From: Neisseria sicca
Lineage (GTDB): Bacteria > Pseudomonadota > Gammaproteobacteria > Burkholderiales > Neisseriaceae
Length of the DNA: 64,000 nucleotides
NCBI RefSeq assembly: GCF_003044565.1
Contig: NZ_POXG01000002.1
Span: 186,001 to 250,000, forward strand
Direction of reading: 5' to 3'
The translations under genes were made by a program, and so were the position numbers. Positions 16,099 to 25,027 of the stretch are shown here, one piece after another. Below the pieces are notes generated by a model, which was given only the letters and a program-made list of their open reading frames with translations, did no database searches and was not told where the DNA came from. Each line of letters opens with the position of its first letter. Within the stretch, counting starts at the first letter, position 1.

Positions 16099-17952
16099 TT
16101 ACTCCTTGCCAGCCGCTGTTTCGGCTTTGGGTTTCCATACTGCGCCGATGGAAATATTCTGCAATTTGCGGCGGCGTCCGTACCATAAGTTAACCAAGGC
16201 GCGGAAGACTACGACGGATGAGTACATCGAAGTCAGGATACCCAGACAGTGTACGACGGCAAAACCGCGGACCGGGCCGGAACCGAATACCAAGAGGGCG
16301 ATACCGGCAATCAGCGAGGTCAGGTTGGAGTCGACGATGGTTGCCCATGCGTGTTGGAAACCGAGGTTGATTGCCTGTTGAGGCGGCACGCCCTCGCGCA
16401 ATTCCTCACGGATACGTTCGTTAATCAATACGTTGGAGTCAATCGCCATACCCAGAGTCAACGCCAATGCGGCAATACCGGGAAGCGTCAGCGTTGCCTG
16501 CATGGCAGACAAAATACCGACCAAGAACAAGATGTTGGTACTCAGGGCGATGGTCGAGAAGAAACCCATCAAGCGGTAGTAAACCACCATAAACAAGGCA
16601 ACGGCGGCAAAGCCCCACAAGGTGGAATTGAAACCTTTTTCAATGTTTTCTTTACCCAAAGACGGGCCGATGGTGCGCTCTTCCACGATTTGCATCGGTG
16701 CAGCGAGCGAACCGGCACGCAGCAACAAAGAAGTATCATTGGCTTCCGCCTGCGTCATGCTGCCGGAAATTTCCACGCGTCCGCCGGTAATGGCAGAGCG
16801 GATAACTGGTGCGGTAACCACTTCGGATTTGCCTTGATCGATCAACACCATCGCCATGCGTTTGCCGACGTTGGCGGCGGTCAATTCACCAAAAATACTG
16901 CCGCCTGCGCTATCCAAGCTCAGACTGACTGCTGGAGCACCCATTTGGTCGAAACTTGGTTGTGCGTCGTTAATATTGTCACCGGTCAGTTCAACTTGTT
17001 TGTTGATCAGCAAGGTTTGTGGATGATCACCACTACTGGACAACAGCTCGAAACCGCTCGGAACATTGCCTTCCAAAGCCTCGCGCACTTTGACAGGGTC
17101 GTCTTCTACCATACGCACTTCCAAAGTCGCGGTACGGCCGATAATATCTTTTGCTTTAGCAGTATCTTGCACACCCGGCAGCTGCACGACGATGCGGTCG
17201 AGGCCGGATTGCTGGATGACAGGTTCAGCCACGCCCAGCTCGTTGACACGGTTATGCAAGGTGGTGATGTTTTGTTTCACCGCATCAGAGCGTACTTTGT
17301 TAATCGCTTCTTCGGATAATGTCAGCGTGATGTTATTGCCATCAGCGTTCAAATTTGCCTCAGGGAAAAGCTGACGCAGCTTAGGCATGGCTTTTTGTAC
17401 GTCGGCAGCGTCCTGCATCGGAACAATCAGACCGTTTTCAATCTGACGGACGGTACCGGTACGGATTTTTTCACGGCGCATTTCGCGACGGATGTCGCCT
17501 GAATAACGTTCAAACGTTTTCTGCATCGCAGCTTTCATGTCCACCTGCATGGTGAAATGAACGCCACCGCGCAAGTCCAAGCCTAAGAACATCGGATTGG
17601 CGCCGATTTTGGCCATCCATTCGGGGCTGTCTGCCAGCAGGTTGAGCGCAGTAATGTAGCCATCGCCCAAAGTGTTTTCGATGACATCGCGGGCTTTAAG
17701 CTGGGTTTCAGTATCTTTGAAACGTACTTTCAGCGAGTTGTTCGCGACAAACATCCCGTCGGTCTGAATACCTGCCTGCTTCAGCGCGGCATCGACTTTG
17801 GACTGGGTCTGTTCGTTGATAACGATGGCTTGTCGGTTGGTTGATACCTGTACTGCAGGCGTTTCACCGAAAAGGTTGGGCAGCGAATACACTACAGCAA
17901 CCAAAATCGAGCACGCAATCAGCAGGTATTTCCATAAAGGATAACGGTTCAT
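16099..17952 (-). CDS. secD: Protein translocase subunit SecD
   Basis: 617 residues. TM1 at about 7-26, then a large periplasmic P1 domain (about 30-440), then five more membrane segments. The conserved GLDLRGGVHF motif is near 124-133 and GMAIDSNVLINERIREE near 513-529. It sits 75 bases after yajC and just before secF, the standard order of the Sec accessory operon. Confidence 0.96.
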   Translation of the reverse strand: MNRYPLWKYLLIACSILVAVVYSLPNLFGETPAVQVSTNRQAIVINEQTQSKVDAALKQAGIQTDGMFVANNSLKVRFKDTETQLKARDVIENTLGDGYITALNLLADSPEWMAKIGANPMFLGLDLRGGVHFTMQVDMKAAMQKTFERYSGDIRREMRREKIRTGTVRQIENGLIVPMQDAADVQKAMPKLRQLFPEANLNADGNNITLTLSEEAINKVRSDAVKQNITTLHNRVNELGVAEPVIQQSGLDRIVVQLPGVQDTAKAKDIIGRTATLEVRMVEDDPVKVREALEGNVPSGFELLSSSGDHPQTLLINKQVELTGDNINDAQPSFDQMGAPAVSLSLDSAGGSIFGELTAANVGKRMAMVLIDQGKSEVVTAPVIRSAITGGRVEISGSMTQAEANDTSLLLRAGSLAAPMQIVEERTIGPSLGKENIEKGFNSTLWGFAAVALFMVVYYRLMGFFSTIALSTNILFLVGILSAMQATLTLPGIAALALTLGMAIDSNVLINERIREELREGVPPQQAINLGFQHAWATIVDSNLTSLIAGIALLVFGSGPVRGFAVVHCLGILTSMYSSVVVFRALVNLWYGRRRKLQNISIGAVWKPKAETAAGKE

Positions 17953-18027
17953 GGTAAACCTTCGATTTATTATGAAGACAAACAGCCGCGCTCAGTTTTC
18001 CGAGGCGGCTCTTGGCAAAAATACGGA

Positions 18028-18294
18028 TTACTCAGCTTTGGCGGCAATCGCGTTACGTTCCACTTCGACTTCGATTTTTGCACCTTGACCGATGTCTACG
18101 GTGAAAAACTGTTCGCCGACTTTGGTAACACGGCCTTTGAAGCCTGCTGCCAAAACAACCTTATCACCGACTTTCAGATCGGCAAGCATGGCTTGGTGTG
18201 CTTTGAATTTCTTTTGTTGGGGACGCATGATCAGGAAGTAGAACACCACCATAATCAGCACTAAAGGGGCAAATTGGGCCACAGTTTGATTCAT
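18028..18294 (-). CDS. yajC: Preprotein translocase subunit YajC
   Basis: 88 residues. One membrane segment (about 10-27), then a cytoplasmic basic domain with FYFLIMRPQQKKFKAHQ and GDKVVLAAGFKGRVTKV. Associates with SecDF and SecYEG. The frame runs upstream to 18357, but MNQTVAQFAPL at 18294 is the family start. First gene of the yajC-secD-secF operon, driven by the promoter at 18381-18409 with a leader of about 80 bases. Confidence 0.95.
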   Translation of the reverse strand: MNQTVAQFAPLVLIMVVFYFLIMRPQQKKFKAHQAMLADLKVGDKVVLAAGFKGRVTKVGEQFFTVDIGQGAKIEVEVERNAIAAKAE

Positions 18295-18380
18295 AATTCG
18301 TCCGTTTTCTAAGAGATTAAAATTAAGTAAAACACCGCTTGCGGCAGAAAAAAGCATTGGTACAGCCGCAAAATTAAGCT

Positions 18381-18409
18381 ATTCTAAAGGTCGTCTGAAA
18401 AATTTCCAA
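18381..18409 (-). promoter_or_regulatory. Predicted promoter of yajC-secDF with a DUS as spacer
   Basis: Read on the minus strand: TTGGAA (18409-18404), exactly 17 bases, TAGAAT (18386-18381). A full mucDUS (18388-18399) lies inside the 17-base spacer. Confidence 0.6.
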
Positions 18410-18525
18410 GCCTTTCCCTATTTATTAACCATATTTATCATGTCAGGTCGTCTGAAAATGAAGTTTCAACGACATTCAAAACCTGACTCCTTCCCACCAA
18501 CGACAGGCCCCGCGCCCTTTTCCTC

Positions 18526-19623
18526 ATGAAAAAACTCATTCGACGACTGCGTACGCGCCTACGCCGCCTTTTGGGTAAAAATGCGCGCACGGTCTGGATT
18601 TCTCATCCCGTTTTTGCGCAACACCAACCCGGTGCAGGTCATCCCGACTCACCCGAACGCACTGCCGTTATCGAGGCGGAACTCAAACGCCAGGATATTT
18701 GGCGGCATCTGCAAACTGCCGAAGCCGAAGAAATCAGCGATGCCCGCCTCGCCTTGGTTCATCCGCGCAAATACCTGCGCTCACTCGAAGCCTGCCTACC
18801 CCAGCCGGACAAAATCTACCGTCTCGACGGCGACACCGTCATGAGTCATGGTTCGCTCAAAGCTGCCCGTCACGCCGCAGGTGCTGTCGTTCAGGCGGTG
18901 GACATGGTAATGAATAAGAAAGCATGGCACGCCTTTTGCGCCATCCGCCCCCCCGGACACCACGCACACAGCGACAAAGCCGGCGGTTTCTGCCTACTGA
19001 ACAATGTCGCCGCAGGTGTCATGCACGCCATCGCCGAATATCGACTCCAACGCATCGCCGTCATCGACTTTGACGTCCATTACGGCGACGGCACAGCGGA
19101 AATCTTCAAAGACGATCCGCGCGTCCTGTTTATGAACCTTTTTGAAACCGACCTCTTCCCATTCCCTGAAACCAACCATTCTGCCAACAGCACCAATATG
19201 TTGCACCTGCCTTTTGCATCCAATACCGGCAGCCGCGTCTTTCGTACCACCGTACGCGAACAATGGTTGAACAAACTGACCTCATTCAAACCCGAACTGG
19301 TCTTCCTGTCCGCAGGTTTCGACGGACACAAACAAGACGAAACAGGTCGTCTGAACTTGCACGAAGCCGATTTCGCTTGGTTGACACACAAAATCATCCA
19401 AGCCGCTCCAAGTTGTCCCGGCAGAATCGTTTCCGTACTGGAAGGCGGCTACACGCTCGAGCCTTTGGCAAAATCCGCTGCAGCCCATATCGGTGTCTTA
19501 GCAGGATTACCCAAAGCGGACTATGTTGCTGCCTATCAAAAGCATTTGAAACGTGGGCAAAAGAAAGAAAATACAGGCACTGTAAGCACCAAAGGTCGTC
19601 TGAAAACAGAAATCAGGTTCTAA
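18526..19623 (+). CDS. Histone deacetylase family protein (acetoin utilization AcuC-like hydrolase)
   Basis: 365 residues. A zinc-dependent deacylase fold: RPPGHHAH with the tandem His near 145, the metal-binding Asp-x-His in IDFDVHYGDGT near 183-193, the second Asp in SAGFDGH near 263, and EGGY near 308. Such bacterial proteins deacetylate acetylpolyamines or other small amides; the substrate is unknown here. It begins with a basic stretch, MKKLIRRLRTRLRRLLGK. The last residues (after about 355) are encoded by a DUS (G-R-L-K-T) and five more codons, so the natural stop seems to have been lost into the downstream repeat. Confidence 0.87.
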   Translation: MKKLIRRLRTRLRRLLGKNARTVWISHPVFAQHQPGAGHPDSPERTAVIEAELKRQDIWRHLQTAEAEEISDARLALVHPRKYLRSLEACLPQPDKIYRLDGDTVMSHGSLKAARHAAGAVVQAVDMVMNKKAWHAFCAIRPPGHHAHSDKAGGFCLLNNVAAGVMHAIAEYRLQRIAVIDFDVHYGDGTAEIFKDDPRVLFMNLFETDLFPFPETNHSANSTNMLHLPFASNTGSRVFRTTVREQWLNKLTSFKPELVFLSAGFDGHKQDETGRLNLHEADFAWLTHKIIQAAPSCPGRIVSVLEGGYTLEPLAKSAAAHIGVLAGLPKADYVAAYQKHLKRGQKKENTGTVSTKGRLKTEIRF

Positions 19624-19726
19624 CTTGGTTTAAGGCACACTTTAGAAATATGAATAAATCGGTCTAATCGATCCGAACGTTCAACGCTTTCGACCTTGAC
19701 ACTAAATCAGATATGGCAAACCAAGA

Positions 19727-19760
19727 AAAAAACCTCTGTCAGACAGAGGTTTTTTATTTT
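19727..19760. terminator. Bidirectional terminator between the deacetylase gene and rpmG
   Basis: AACCTCTG, TCAGA, CAGAGGTT with A/T runs on both sides. On the minus strand the stem is followed by seven T, ending rpmB-rpmG; on the plus strand by TTTTTTATTTT. Confidence 0.85.
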
Positions 19761-19773
19761 TTCAGAAACCGGA

Positions 19774-19929
19774 TTATTTCAATTTGGTTTCTTTGTAGAT
19801 AACGTGTTTACGGGCAACAGGGTCAAATTTTTTGATTTCCAGTTTGCCGGGCATAGTGCGTTTGTTTTTGGTAGTGGTGTAGAAGTGACCAGTACCTGCA
19901 CTTGACTCCAGTTTGATTTTATCGCGCAT
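19774..19929 (-). CDS. rpmG: 50S ribosomal protein L33
   Basis: 51 residues, read directly from the minus strand: [20 protein letters not shown] at the start, ending [11 protein letters not shown]. It has none of the zinc-binding CxxC pairs found in some L33 paralogs, so it is the zinc-free type. It follows rpmB by 28 bases, the usual rpmB-rpmG pair. Confidence 0.95.
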   Translation of the reverse strand: MRDKIKLESSAGTGHFYTTTKNKRTMPGKLEIKKFDPVARKHVIYKETKLK

Positions 19930-19957
19930 TGCAGTAATCCTTAATTAACAGTTTAAA

Positions 19958-20191
19958 TTAAGCTTCGCCGCGAGCACGCAAATCAGCCAATACGACATCA
20001 ATGCCTACTTTATCAATGGTACGCAATGCAGCGTTAGAAACGCGCAGGCGAACCCAGCGGTTTTCACTTTCTACCCAGAAACGACGTGATTGCAAGTTAG
20101 GCAAAAAACGACGTTTGGTTTTGTTGTTGGCGTGTGATACGTTGTTGCCAGACATCGGGCGCTTACCGGTCACTTTGCAAACTCGTGCCAT
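19958..20191 (-). CDS. rpmB: 50S ribosomal protein L28
   Basis: 77 residues. Starts [22 protein letters not shown], the family signature, with GGAG upstream. It lacks the zinc-binding CxxC pairs of the C+ form. The frame extends to 20257 without a better start. First gene of the rpmB-rpmG unit. Confidence 0.96.
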   Translation of the reverse strand: MARVCKVTGKRPMSGNNVSHANNKTKRRFLPNLQSRRFWVESENRWVRLRVSNAALRTIDKVGIDVVLADLRARGEA

Positions 20192-20348
20192 GGTTAGTCT
20201 CCAAACTTCTAAAATAGTAAAACGTGATTTATACCATAAAAAGCAGCGTTCATTCAAGCTGTTTGATGAAAAAACGATTGTTTTCGAGAATGAGCCTCTC
20301 CAATGTTGTTTTCAGGGAACGCTGTTTCTTAAAACGTAATGGGTGCGA

Positions 20349-20354
20349 ATTATA
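20349..20354 (-). promoter_or_regulatory. Probable -10 of the rpmB-rpmG promoter
   Basis: A perfect TATAAT on the minus strand, about 158 bases upstream of rpmB. No good -35 is visible at 16-18 bases. Between it and rpmB I see only AT-rich leader. Confidence 0.45.
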
Positions 20355-20473
20355 GCGGATTTTTCCATCGAATACATTTATTTATCCCCCCTCCCCCAGC
20401 AATATCAAGCATGGGGCAAAAGCAAGTTGTAAAAATGTTGATGCAGATAGTCCGTATCAATTCCACCAAACAT

Positions 20474-20513
20474 CAAAAAAGGTCGTCTGAAATTTTTCAG
20501 ACGACCTTTTTTT
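20474..20513 (-). terminator. Inverted DUS pair, terminator of the M23 peptidase gene
   Basis: AAAAAAGGTCGTCTGAAA and TTTCAGACGACCTTTTTT with only two bases between; T runs on both strands. It lies 14 bases past the stop. Confidence 0.8.
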
Positions 20514-20526
20514 CAAGCAAATCCCA

Positions 20527-21849
20527 TCAGTCCAACTGTGCAACGGATACCGGCAAACCGCGTATTGCGGCAAGCATGGTATTGGCAGTTTTCTGCTGTT
20601 GGCGGAACGCTGCCATATTGGTAGGCGTCAGTTTCGGAGTCGGCAATGCAACTGTCGTCGGATTGACCGGCTGACCGTTCACGCGTGCTTCGTAGTGGAG
20701 GTGCGGGCCGGTCGAGCGTCCGCTTGTACCGACGAAGCCAATCACTTCGCCTGCCCGGACATTACCTTCCGCCGGCGTAAATGCACTCATGTGGCCATAA
20801 AGTGTCTCGACGCCATTAGAGTGTCTAATCATGACGGTATTACCATAACCGCCTTTCCAGCCTTTGAAGGTAATCACACCGTCGGCAGAGGCTTTAATCG
20901 GTGTGCCTGTTGGTGCGGCATAGTCAATACCTGTATGCATACGGACGGTATGCAAGACGGGGTGAACTCGGTAGCCAAACGGCGAGGAAATACGGGTATA
21001 GACAACCGGCTCGATGTTGAATCCCTCTTTCTGCTGGAGCGATTTACCGTTTTGATCATAATAGCTGCCGCTCTCTTCGTCGCCTTTGCCTTGGCTGTAA
21101 TAATAAGCCTGATAGGTTTTTCCGCCTTTGACAATTTCAGCCGCCAGAATATCGCCGGTACCCATTTGCTGGCCGCGGAAATACATATTGTTGTACAGAA
21201 GACGCACAACATCGCCTTCCTGCAATTCTTCCAAACTCAATACGTCAGAGAAAATTTCGCTTAGCGACTCGCGGATTTCAACCGGTATTTCAGCCTGCGC
21301 CATCGCGCCGCGTGCGGAAGTTCGCACAACAATAGAGCGCAAAGTCGGCATGACTTTCATGTCTACTTCAGAAGTAGACAGCTGCCATTTGCCTTTGACT
21401 TTTTCCAACGCGACAAGGTTTCGTTCCAATTCTTCATCGGTAAAGAATTGCACGTCCGTTACCTGACCTGATGAATCGACACGGATGTTGACGGATTGGT
21501 TGGCGCGCAAATGCTGCATATTTTGATCTGCGCTGTTTTTCGCCATGATTTGTTTGATGTCGGTCTGCGCTACGCCCATACGCGCCAAAACGTCGGCAAG
21601 GGAGTCGCCCTGTTGGACAACTTCCTGCGCCCAATAGCTGGACTGGAAATTATTGGTTTCAACATAAACGGCGGGCAATTCCTCAGAAATCCGCTCCAAC
21701 GCAATGCCTTGAGGATTGGAAACCGGCTCAGTGACCGCATAGGCAGTCATTACTCCTGACACAGGCAGCAGGATGCCCAACAACGACCAACGTACGGGTT
21801 TGTTGTGCCAGAAACGGCGCATGAATGAAAATCGAGTTGTTTTAGTCAC
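20527..21849 (-). CDS. M23 family peptidoglycan endopeptidase/carboxypeptidase (NMB0315 type)
   Basis: 440 residues. A GTG start at 21849 follows AAGGATAATGC; the next in-frame ATG (21822) has no ribosome-binding site. An N-terminal membrane anchor or signal (about 19-39) is followed by a LysM/OapA-like domain, then the M23 domain with zinc ligands in MHTGIDYAAP (His and Asp, near 302-307) and HLHYE (near 382). The protein closely resembles meningococcal NMB0315 and the gonococcal Mpg metallopeptidase, which cut peptide cross-links in the periplasm and affect piliation. Single gene with a DUS terminator. Confidence 0.92.
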   Translation of the reverse strand: MTKTTRFSFMRRFWHNKPVRWSLLGILLPVSGVMTAYAVTEPVSNPQGIALERISEELPAVYVETNNFQSSYWAQEVVQQGDSLADVLARMGVAQTDIKQIMAKNSADQNMQHLRANQSVNIRVDSSGQVTDVQFFTDEELERNLVALEKVKGKWQLSTSEVDMKVMPTLRSIVVRTSARGAMAQAEIPVEIRESLSEIFSDVLSLEELQEGDVVRLLYNNMYFRGQQMGTGDILAAEIVKGGKTYQAYYYSQGKGDEESGSYYDQNGKSLQQKEGFNIEPVVYTRISSPFGYRVHPVLHTVRMHTGIDYAAPTGTPIKASADGVITFKGWKGGYGNTVMIRHSNGVETLYGHMSAFTPAEGNVRAGEVIGFVGTSGRSTGPHLHYEARVNGQPVNPTTVALPTPKLTPTNMAAFRQQQKTANTMLAAIRGLPVSVAQLD

Positions 21850-22203
21850 GCATTATCCTTCGATGCGGTAATAATCACTCTACCACCGCATTTCTTATGT
21901 CATTTGAAATTATTGAGTTTAATTGTTTATCTTATCAACCGTGTTTACGGTCTCTCCCAGACAATATATATACCAAGTGAATAAAATAAACAATCAAATT
22001 TACTCAGAACCGAGCATGATTATCGGGGCTATTCTTTTGATTTACACCCCTTTTTTCTGAAATTTACGAGAACTTGATTATAACATATGCACACTTCCAA
22101 CTCAAAAACGCTATCCATCATCCTGCCTGATAATGACATTGGTTATTTTGAGTATGTTGTATTTTCTCGCGTAAAATAAGCTTTTTCCGTTCTGACGACT
22201 GCC
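21850..22203. other. AT-rich divergent promoter region, no gene seen
   Basis: About 350 bases between the divergently transcribed M23 peptidase gene and the RpfE-like gene. No DUS, Correia element or clear promoter boxes that I could support. Must contain both promoters. Confidence 0.5.
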
Positions 22204-23184
22204 ATGAATCTGACGCTTGCCCTCCCCTCTCTCAACCGTCAAAAAGATGAGACACTTCCTCCTCTCCCGCTTCCTGCGTTTAACCAAATCTTGCGATATG
22301 GATTATTACATAAACAAGAAATGAAGCCGTCTGATTTTTATCGCCGATATTTATGGAAGGGAAGCTTGTTGGCGCAAGTCAAAGAGCTGATGGGGATTTC
22401 ACCGCATCAGGCGGCTGCGTTTGCCAGCCCGATATGGCAGCAAATGGGATTGCACCAAGTCAGCGTAGTCAACGGCGAACATCTGCACATCACTAAAGAA
22501 GAAGCGGCTCAATTATGTTTGGAGCTGTCTGAGTTTTACAGCAAAGAAGGTTGGCAGTTTTTAGCGGTACGTCCTGATTTATGGTTGCTCACTCTGCCAT
22601 CGGAATGCGATTGGGGGATTGCGCCGGTCTTGGATATCTACGGGCAAATCGGATCGGCTGACCAAGCGAATGGAAAAGATACTTTGCAATGGCTGGGAAT
22701 GCAGACTGAAATTCAAATGTGGCTGCATCAACACCCACTCAACACCGTCCGCATTCAAAACGATACACCCGCAATCAACGGCCTTTGGCTGTGGCAGGAT
22801 TTGACGGGGCTGCGTTCTGCGGACTTAATCGCTTCCGACAGCATCTGGGCGCAATTTTCAGACGACCTCAGCTTGGATGCGCCTTATGATTTTCAGGCTT
22901 GGCTGGATGCGGTTGATGAATCGGGTATTCGCCCTGCCAACCCTGTTATCTTTCTAGACGACTTGGCAATTACGGAACAAACGGGCGATATTCAGACATA
23001 CCAAGAGATTTTAGAAAGTTGGGAAACCCGCTGGTTTGCCCCACTTTGGCAGGCAGTCTCTGAAGGTCGTCTGAAAAAACTATCTATCAGTACCGACGGA
23101 GAAAACGGTGGCACTTTACACATCACGCCGTTTTCAAAATGGAAATTCTGGCACCCGAAAAAAACATTTACCGGCAGATGGTGA
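22204..23184 (+). CDS. Conserved protein, RpfE/COG4255-like
   Basis: 326 residues, cytoplasmic, no catalytic motif recognised. The segment NTVRIQNDTPAINGLWLWQDL at about 180-199 resembles the N-x-LW-x-W motif of beta/gamma-proteobacterial proteins annotated as RpfE or phosphoglycerate-mutase-like; the assignment is tentative. Two DUS copies are translated: F-S-D-D-L near residue 220 and E-G-R-L-K near 288. It is followed by ribF after 88 bases; ribF has its own promoter there. Confidence 0.55.
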   Translation: MNLTLALPSLNRQKDETLPPLPLPAFNQILRYGLLHKQEMKPSDFYRRYLWKGSLLAQVKELMGISPHQAAAFASPIWQQMGLHQVSVVNGEHLHITKEEAAQLCLELSEFYSKEGWQFLAVRPDLWLLTLPSECDWGIAPVLDIYGQIGSADQANGKDTLQWLGMQTEIQMWLHQHPLNTVRIQNDTPAINGLWLWQDLTGLRSADLIASDSIWAQFSDDLSLDAPYDFQAWLDAVDESGIRPANPVIFLDDLAITEQTGDIQTYQEILESWETRWFAPLWQAVSEGRLKKLSISTDGENGGTLHITPFSKWKFWHPKKTFTGRW

Positions 23185-23210
23185 CGAGCCCGCACTACCT
23201 CGCCGCCCTG

Positions 23211-23239
23211 TTTATAGAAACACCAATAACGTTTACAAT
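23211..23239 (+). promoter_or_regulatory. Predicted promoter of ribF
   Basis: TTTATA (23211-23216), 17 bases, TACAAT (23234-23239). Leader of about 27 bases to the ATG at 23273. Confidence 0.55.
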
Positions 23240-23272
23240 ACGCGACCATTCCACTACTCGCACCAACCGCCC

Positions 23273-24205
23273 ATGAAAATCCGACTCGGTCAGCACAATG
23301 CACCTGATTTTCCGCAAGGAGCGACCGTCACCATCGGTAATTTCGACGGCGTACACCTCGGTCACAAACACATTCTGCAAAAACTCAAAAACGAAGCCGA
23401 TTCGCGCAACCTTCCCGTTATCGTCGTCATTTTCGAGCCTCAACCCAAAGAATTTTTCTCCCGAAAAGCAGGCTTTACGCCCCCATGCCGCATTGCTCCC
23501 TTGCGCACCAAACTCGAGCTTCTGCGCGATACCGGCTGCATCGACGCCGTATGGGTGTTACGCTTCAGTCAAGACTTCGCCAACATGAGCGCACAGGATT
23601 TCATCGACAAACTGCTGCGCCAAACACTCCACACCCGCTACCTGCTTATCGGTGACGATTTCCGCTTCGGCGCAGGACGCGAAGGCTGTTTCGACTTATT
23701 AAAGCAGCAAAGCGATATACAAACCGAGCGCACACCTTCCGTCATCGTCGAAGACATCCGCACCAGCAGCACGGCCGTGCGCAACGCCTTGACAGACGGC
23801 AACTTGGCGTACGCAAAAAAGCTTTTGGGTCACGATTATGTTTTGAGCGGCAAAGTCAAACACGGCAAAAAACTCGGCAGAACCATCAACGCCCCCACCG
23901 CCAACATCCAACTTCCGCCCCACCGCTATCCCCTGCGCGGCGTATTCGTCGTCGAAGCAGACGGCGCATTCGGCACACGGCGCGGCGTTGCCAGCTTCGG
24001 TCTCAACCCGACCGTCAGCAACAACAATTCGCAAAAACTCGAAGTCCATTTATTCGATTTCGACGGCAATCTCTACGGTCAACGTTTGAAAGTGCGCTTC
24101 CTACACAAGCTGCGTGACGAACAAAAATTCAGCGATATCGAAACATTAAAACGTCAAATCGAACAAGATATAGAAGACGCAAAGAAATGGCAGCAAGCGT
24201 ATTGA
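23273..24205 (+). CDS. ribF: Bifunctional riboflavin kinase / FAD synthetase
   Basis: 310 residues. The N-terminal FAD synthetase domain has the nucleotidyltransferase motif [12 protein letters not shown] (about 18-29) and SSTAVRNAL near 168; the C-terminal riboflavin kinase domain has PTANIQLP near 208 and GVFVV. Makes FMN and then FAD. The frame runs upstream into the previous gene, but [11 protein letters not shown] at 23273 is the normal start and follows a predicted promoter. The stop codon is only three bases from a Correia element, which becomes part of the mRNA tail. Confidence 0.95.
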
Positions 24206-24208
24206 AAA

Positions 24209-24315
24209 TATAGTGGATTAACTTTAAACCAGTACGGTGTTGCCTCGCCTTGCCGTACTATCTGTACTGTCTGCGGCTTCGTCGCCTTGTCCTGATTTAA
24301 ATTTAATCCACTATA
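24209..24315. repeat. Correia element (CREE), short form, 107 bp
   Basis: TATAGTGGATTAACTTTAAA to TTTAATCCACTATA. Begins three bases past the ribF stop; transcripts reading into the DUS terminator would fold it, a known RNase III substrate type in Neisseria. Confidence 0.92.
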
Positions 24316-24341
24316 TAGCCACAATCACCAGATACGAATTG

Positions 24342-24380
24342 AAAAAGGTCGTCTGAAAATCTTTTCAGACGACCTTTTTC
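24342..24380 (+). terminator. Inverted DUS pair, terminator of ribF
   Basis: AAAAAGGTCGTCTGAAAA and TTTTCAGACGACCTTTTT with a 3-base loop, T run after. Confidence 0.8.
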
Positions 24381-24475
24381 CCAATATGCAGACATCAGCC
24401 TGCGAGATTTCTAATGGCCTAAATTCAAAAAGGACGACAGCCGTCAAAACGGTGCGCGGGAGCAGAATCCCTCTT

Positions 24476-24493
24476 TTAATTCAGTCCACTATA
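24476..24493. repeat. Remnant of a Correia element end
   Basis: TTAATTCAGTCCACTATA resembles one terminal inverted repeat (TTAATCCACTATA) with small changes; no matching second end is seen within 160 bases. Confidence 0.4.
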
Positions 24494-24499
24494 TCCTAC

Positions 24500-24787
24500 T
24501 TATTTAGCAGCAGGAGCCTGTTCTTGGGCGGCAGCAGGTGCAGTTTCGGTAGTAGTTTTACCTTGCTCGGTCAGCGGGCTAGTAGCTTCAGCTTCCGGTG
24601 CAACAGTCTCAGCAGCTTTGTCTTGTTTCAGATCGTTGGCTTGTTTTTTAGCTTTGTTGGCTTTTTTGTGAACATGTCCTGCTTTAGTAGCGGCTTTACC
24701 GGAAGCAGGTTGAGCCATAGCCACAGGAGCAGCGATCAAACCGGCAGAAACAAGAACGAGAGAGGTCAATTTAGACAATGTTTTCAT
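24500..24787 (-). CDS. Small secreted Ala/Lys-rich protein, unknown function
   Basis: 95 residues. A signal peptide MKTLSKLTSLVLVSAGLIAA...AMA with cleavage predicted after Ala24 (AMA-QPA). The mature part is low in complexity, rich in Ala, Lys, Glu and Thr, first basic (about 30-53) then acidic, with no Cys. Start at 24787 has AAAGGA upstream; a longer frame to 24841 does not. Probably periplasmic; no family recognised. It is followed directly by a Correia remnant. Confidence 0.75.
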   Translation of the reverse strand: MKTLSKLTSLVLVSAGLIAAPVAMAQPASGKAATKAGHVHKKANKAKKQANDLKQDKAAETVAPEAEATSPLTEQGKTTTETAPAAAQEQAPAAK

Positions 24788-25027
24788 GTGTAATATCCTT
24801 TCGGGAAATTTGTCTGATAAAATAATTCCGTCAAATGCCAAATGGCAATTTGCGTAAAAACAACCGCATAACTACTTGGTGCGATTGAGTTTTTATTGTA
24901 ACGGTTTGTTTGTAAACCGAAGTCAGGTCAAGCGAAATTGAAATAAAGTTTCAAAAGGCGGGTTAACCCCCTTGTCCTGCTTTATTAATCGCACCTCATA
25001 GCTTGATTGTTTAAATTTATATATTTC

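Noticed and set aside
16249..17319. Long open frame antisense to secD (about 356 codons)
   Set aside because: Shadow of a conserved gene, with no ribosome-binding site or family resemblance.
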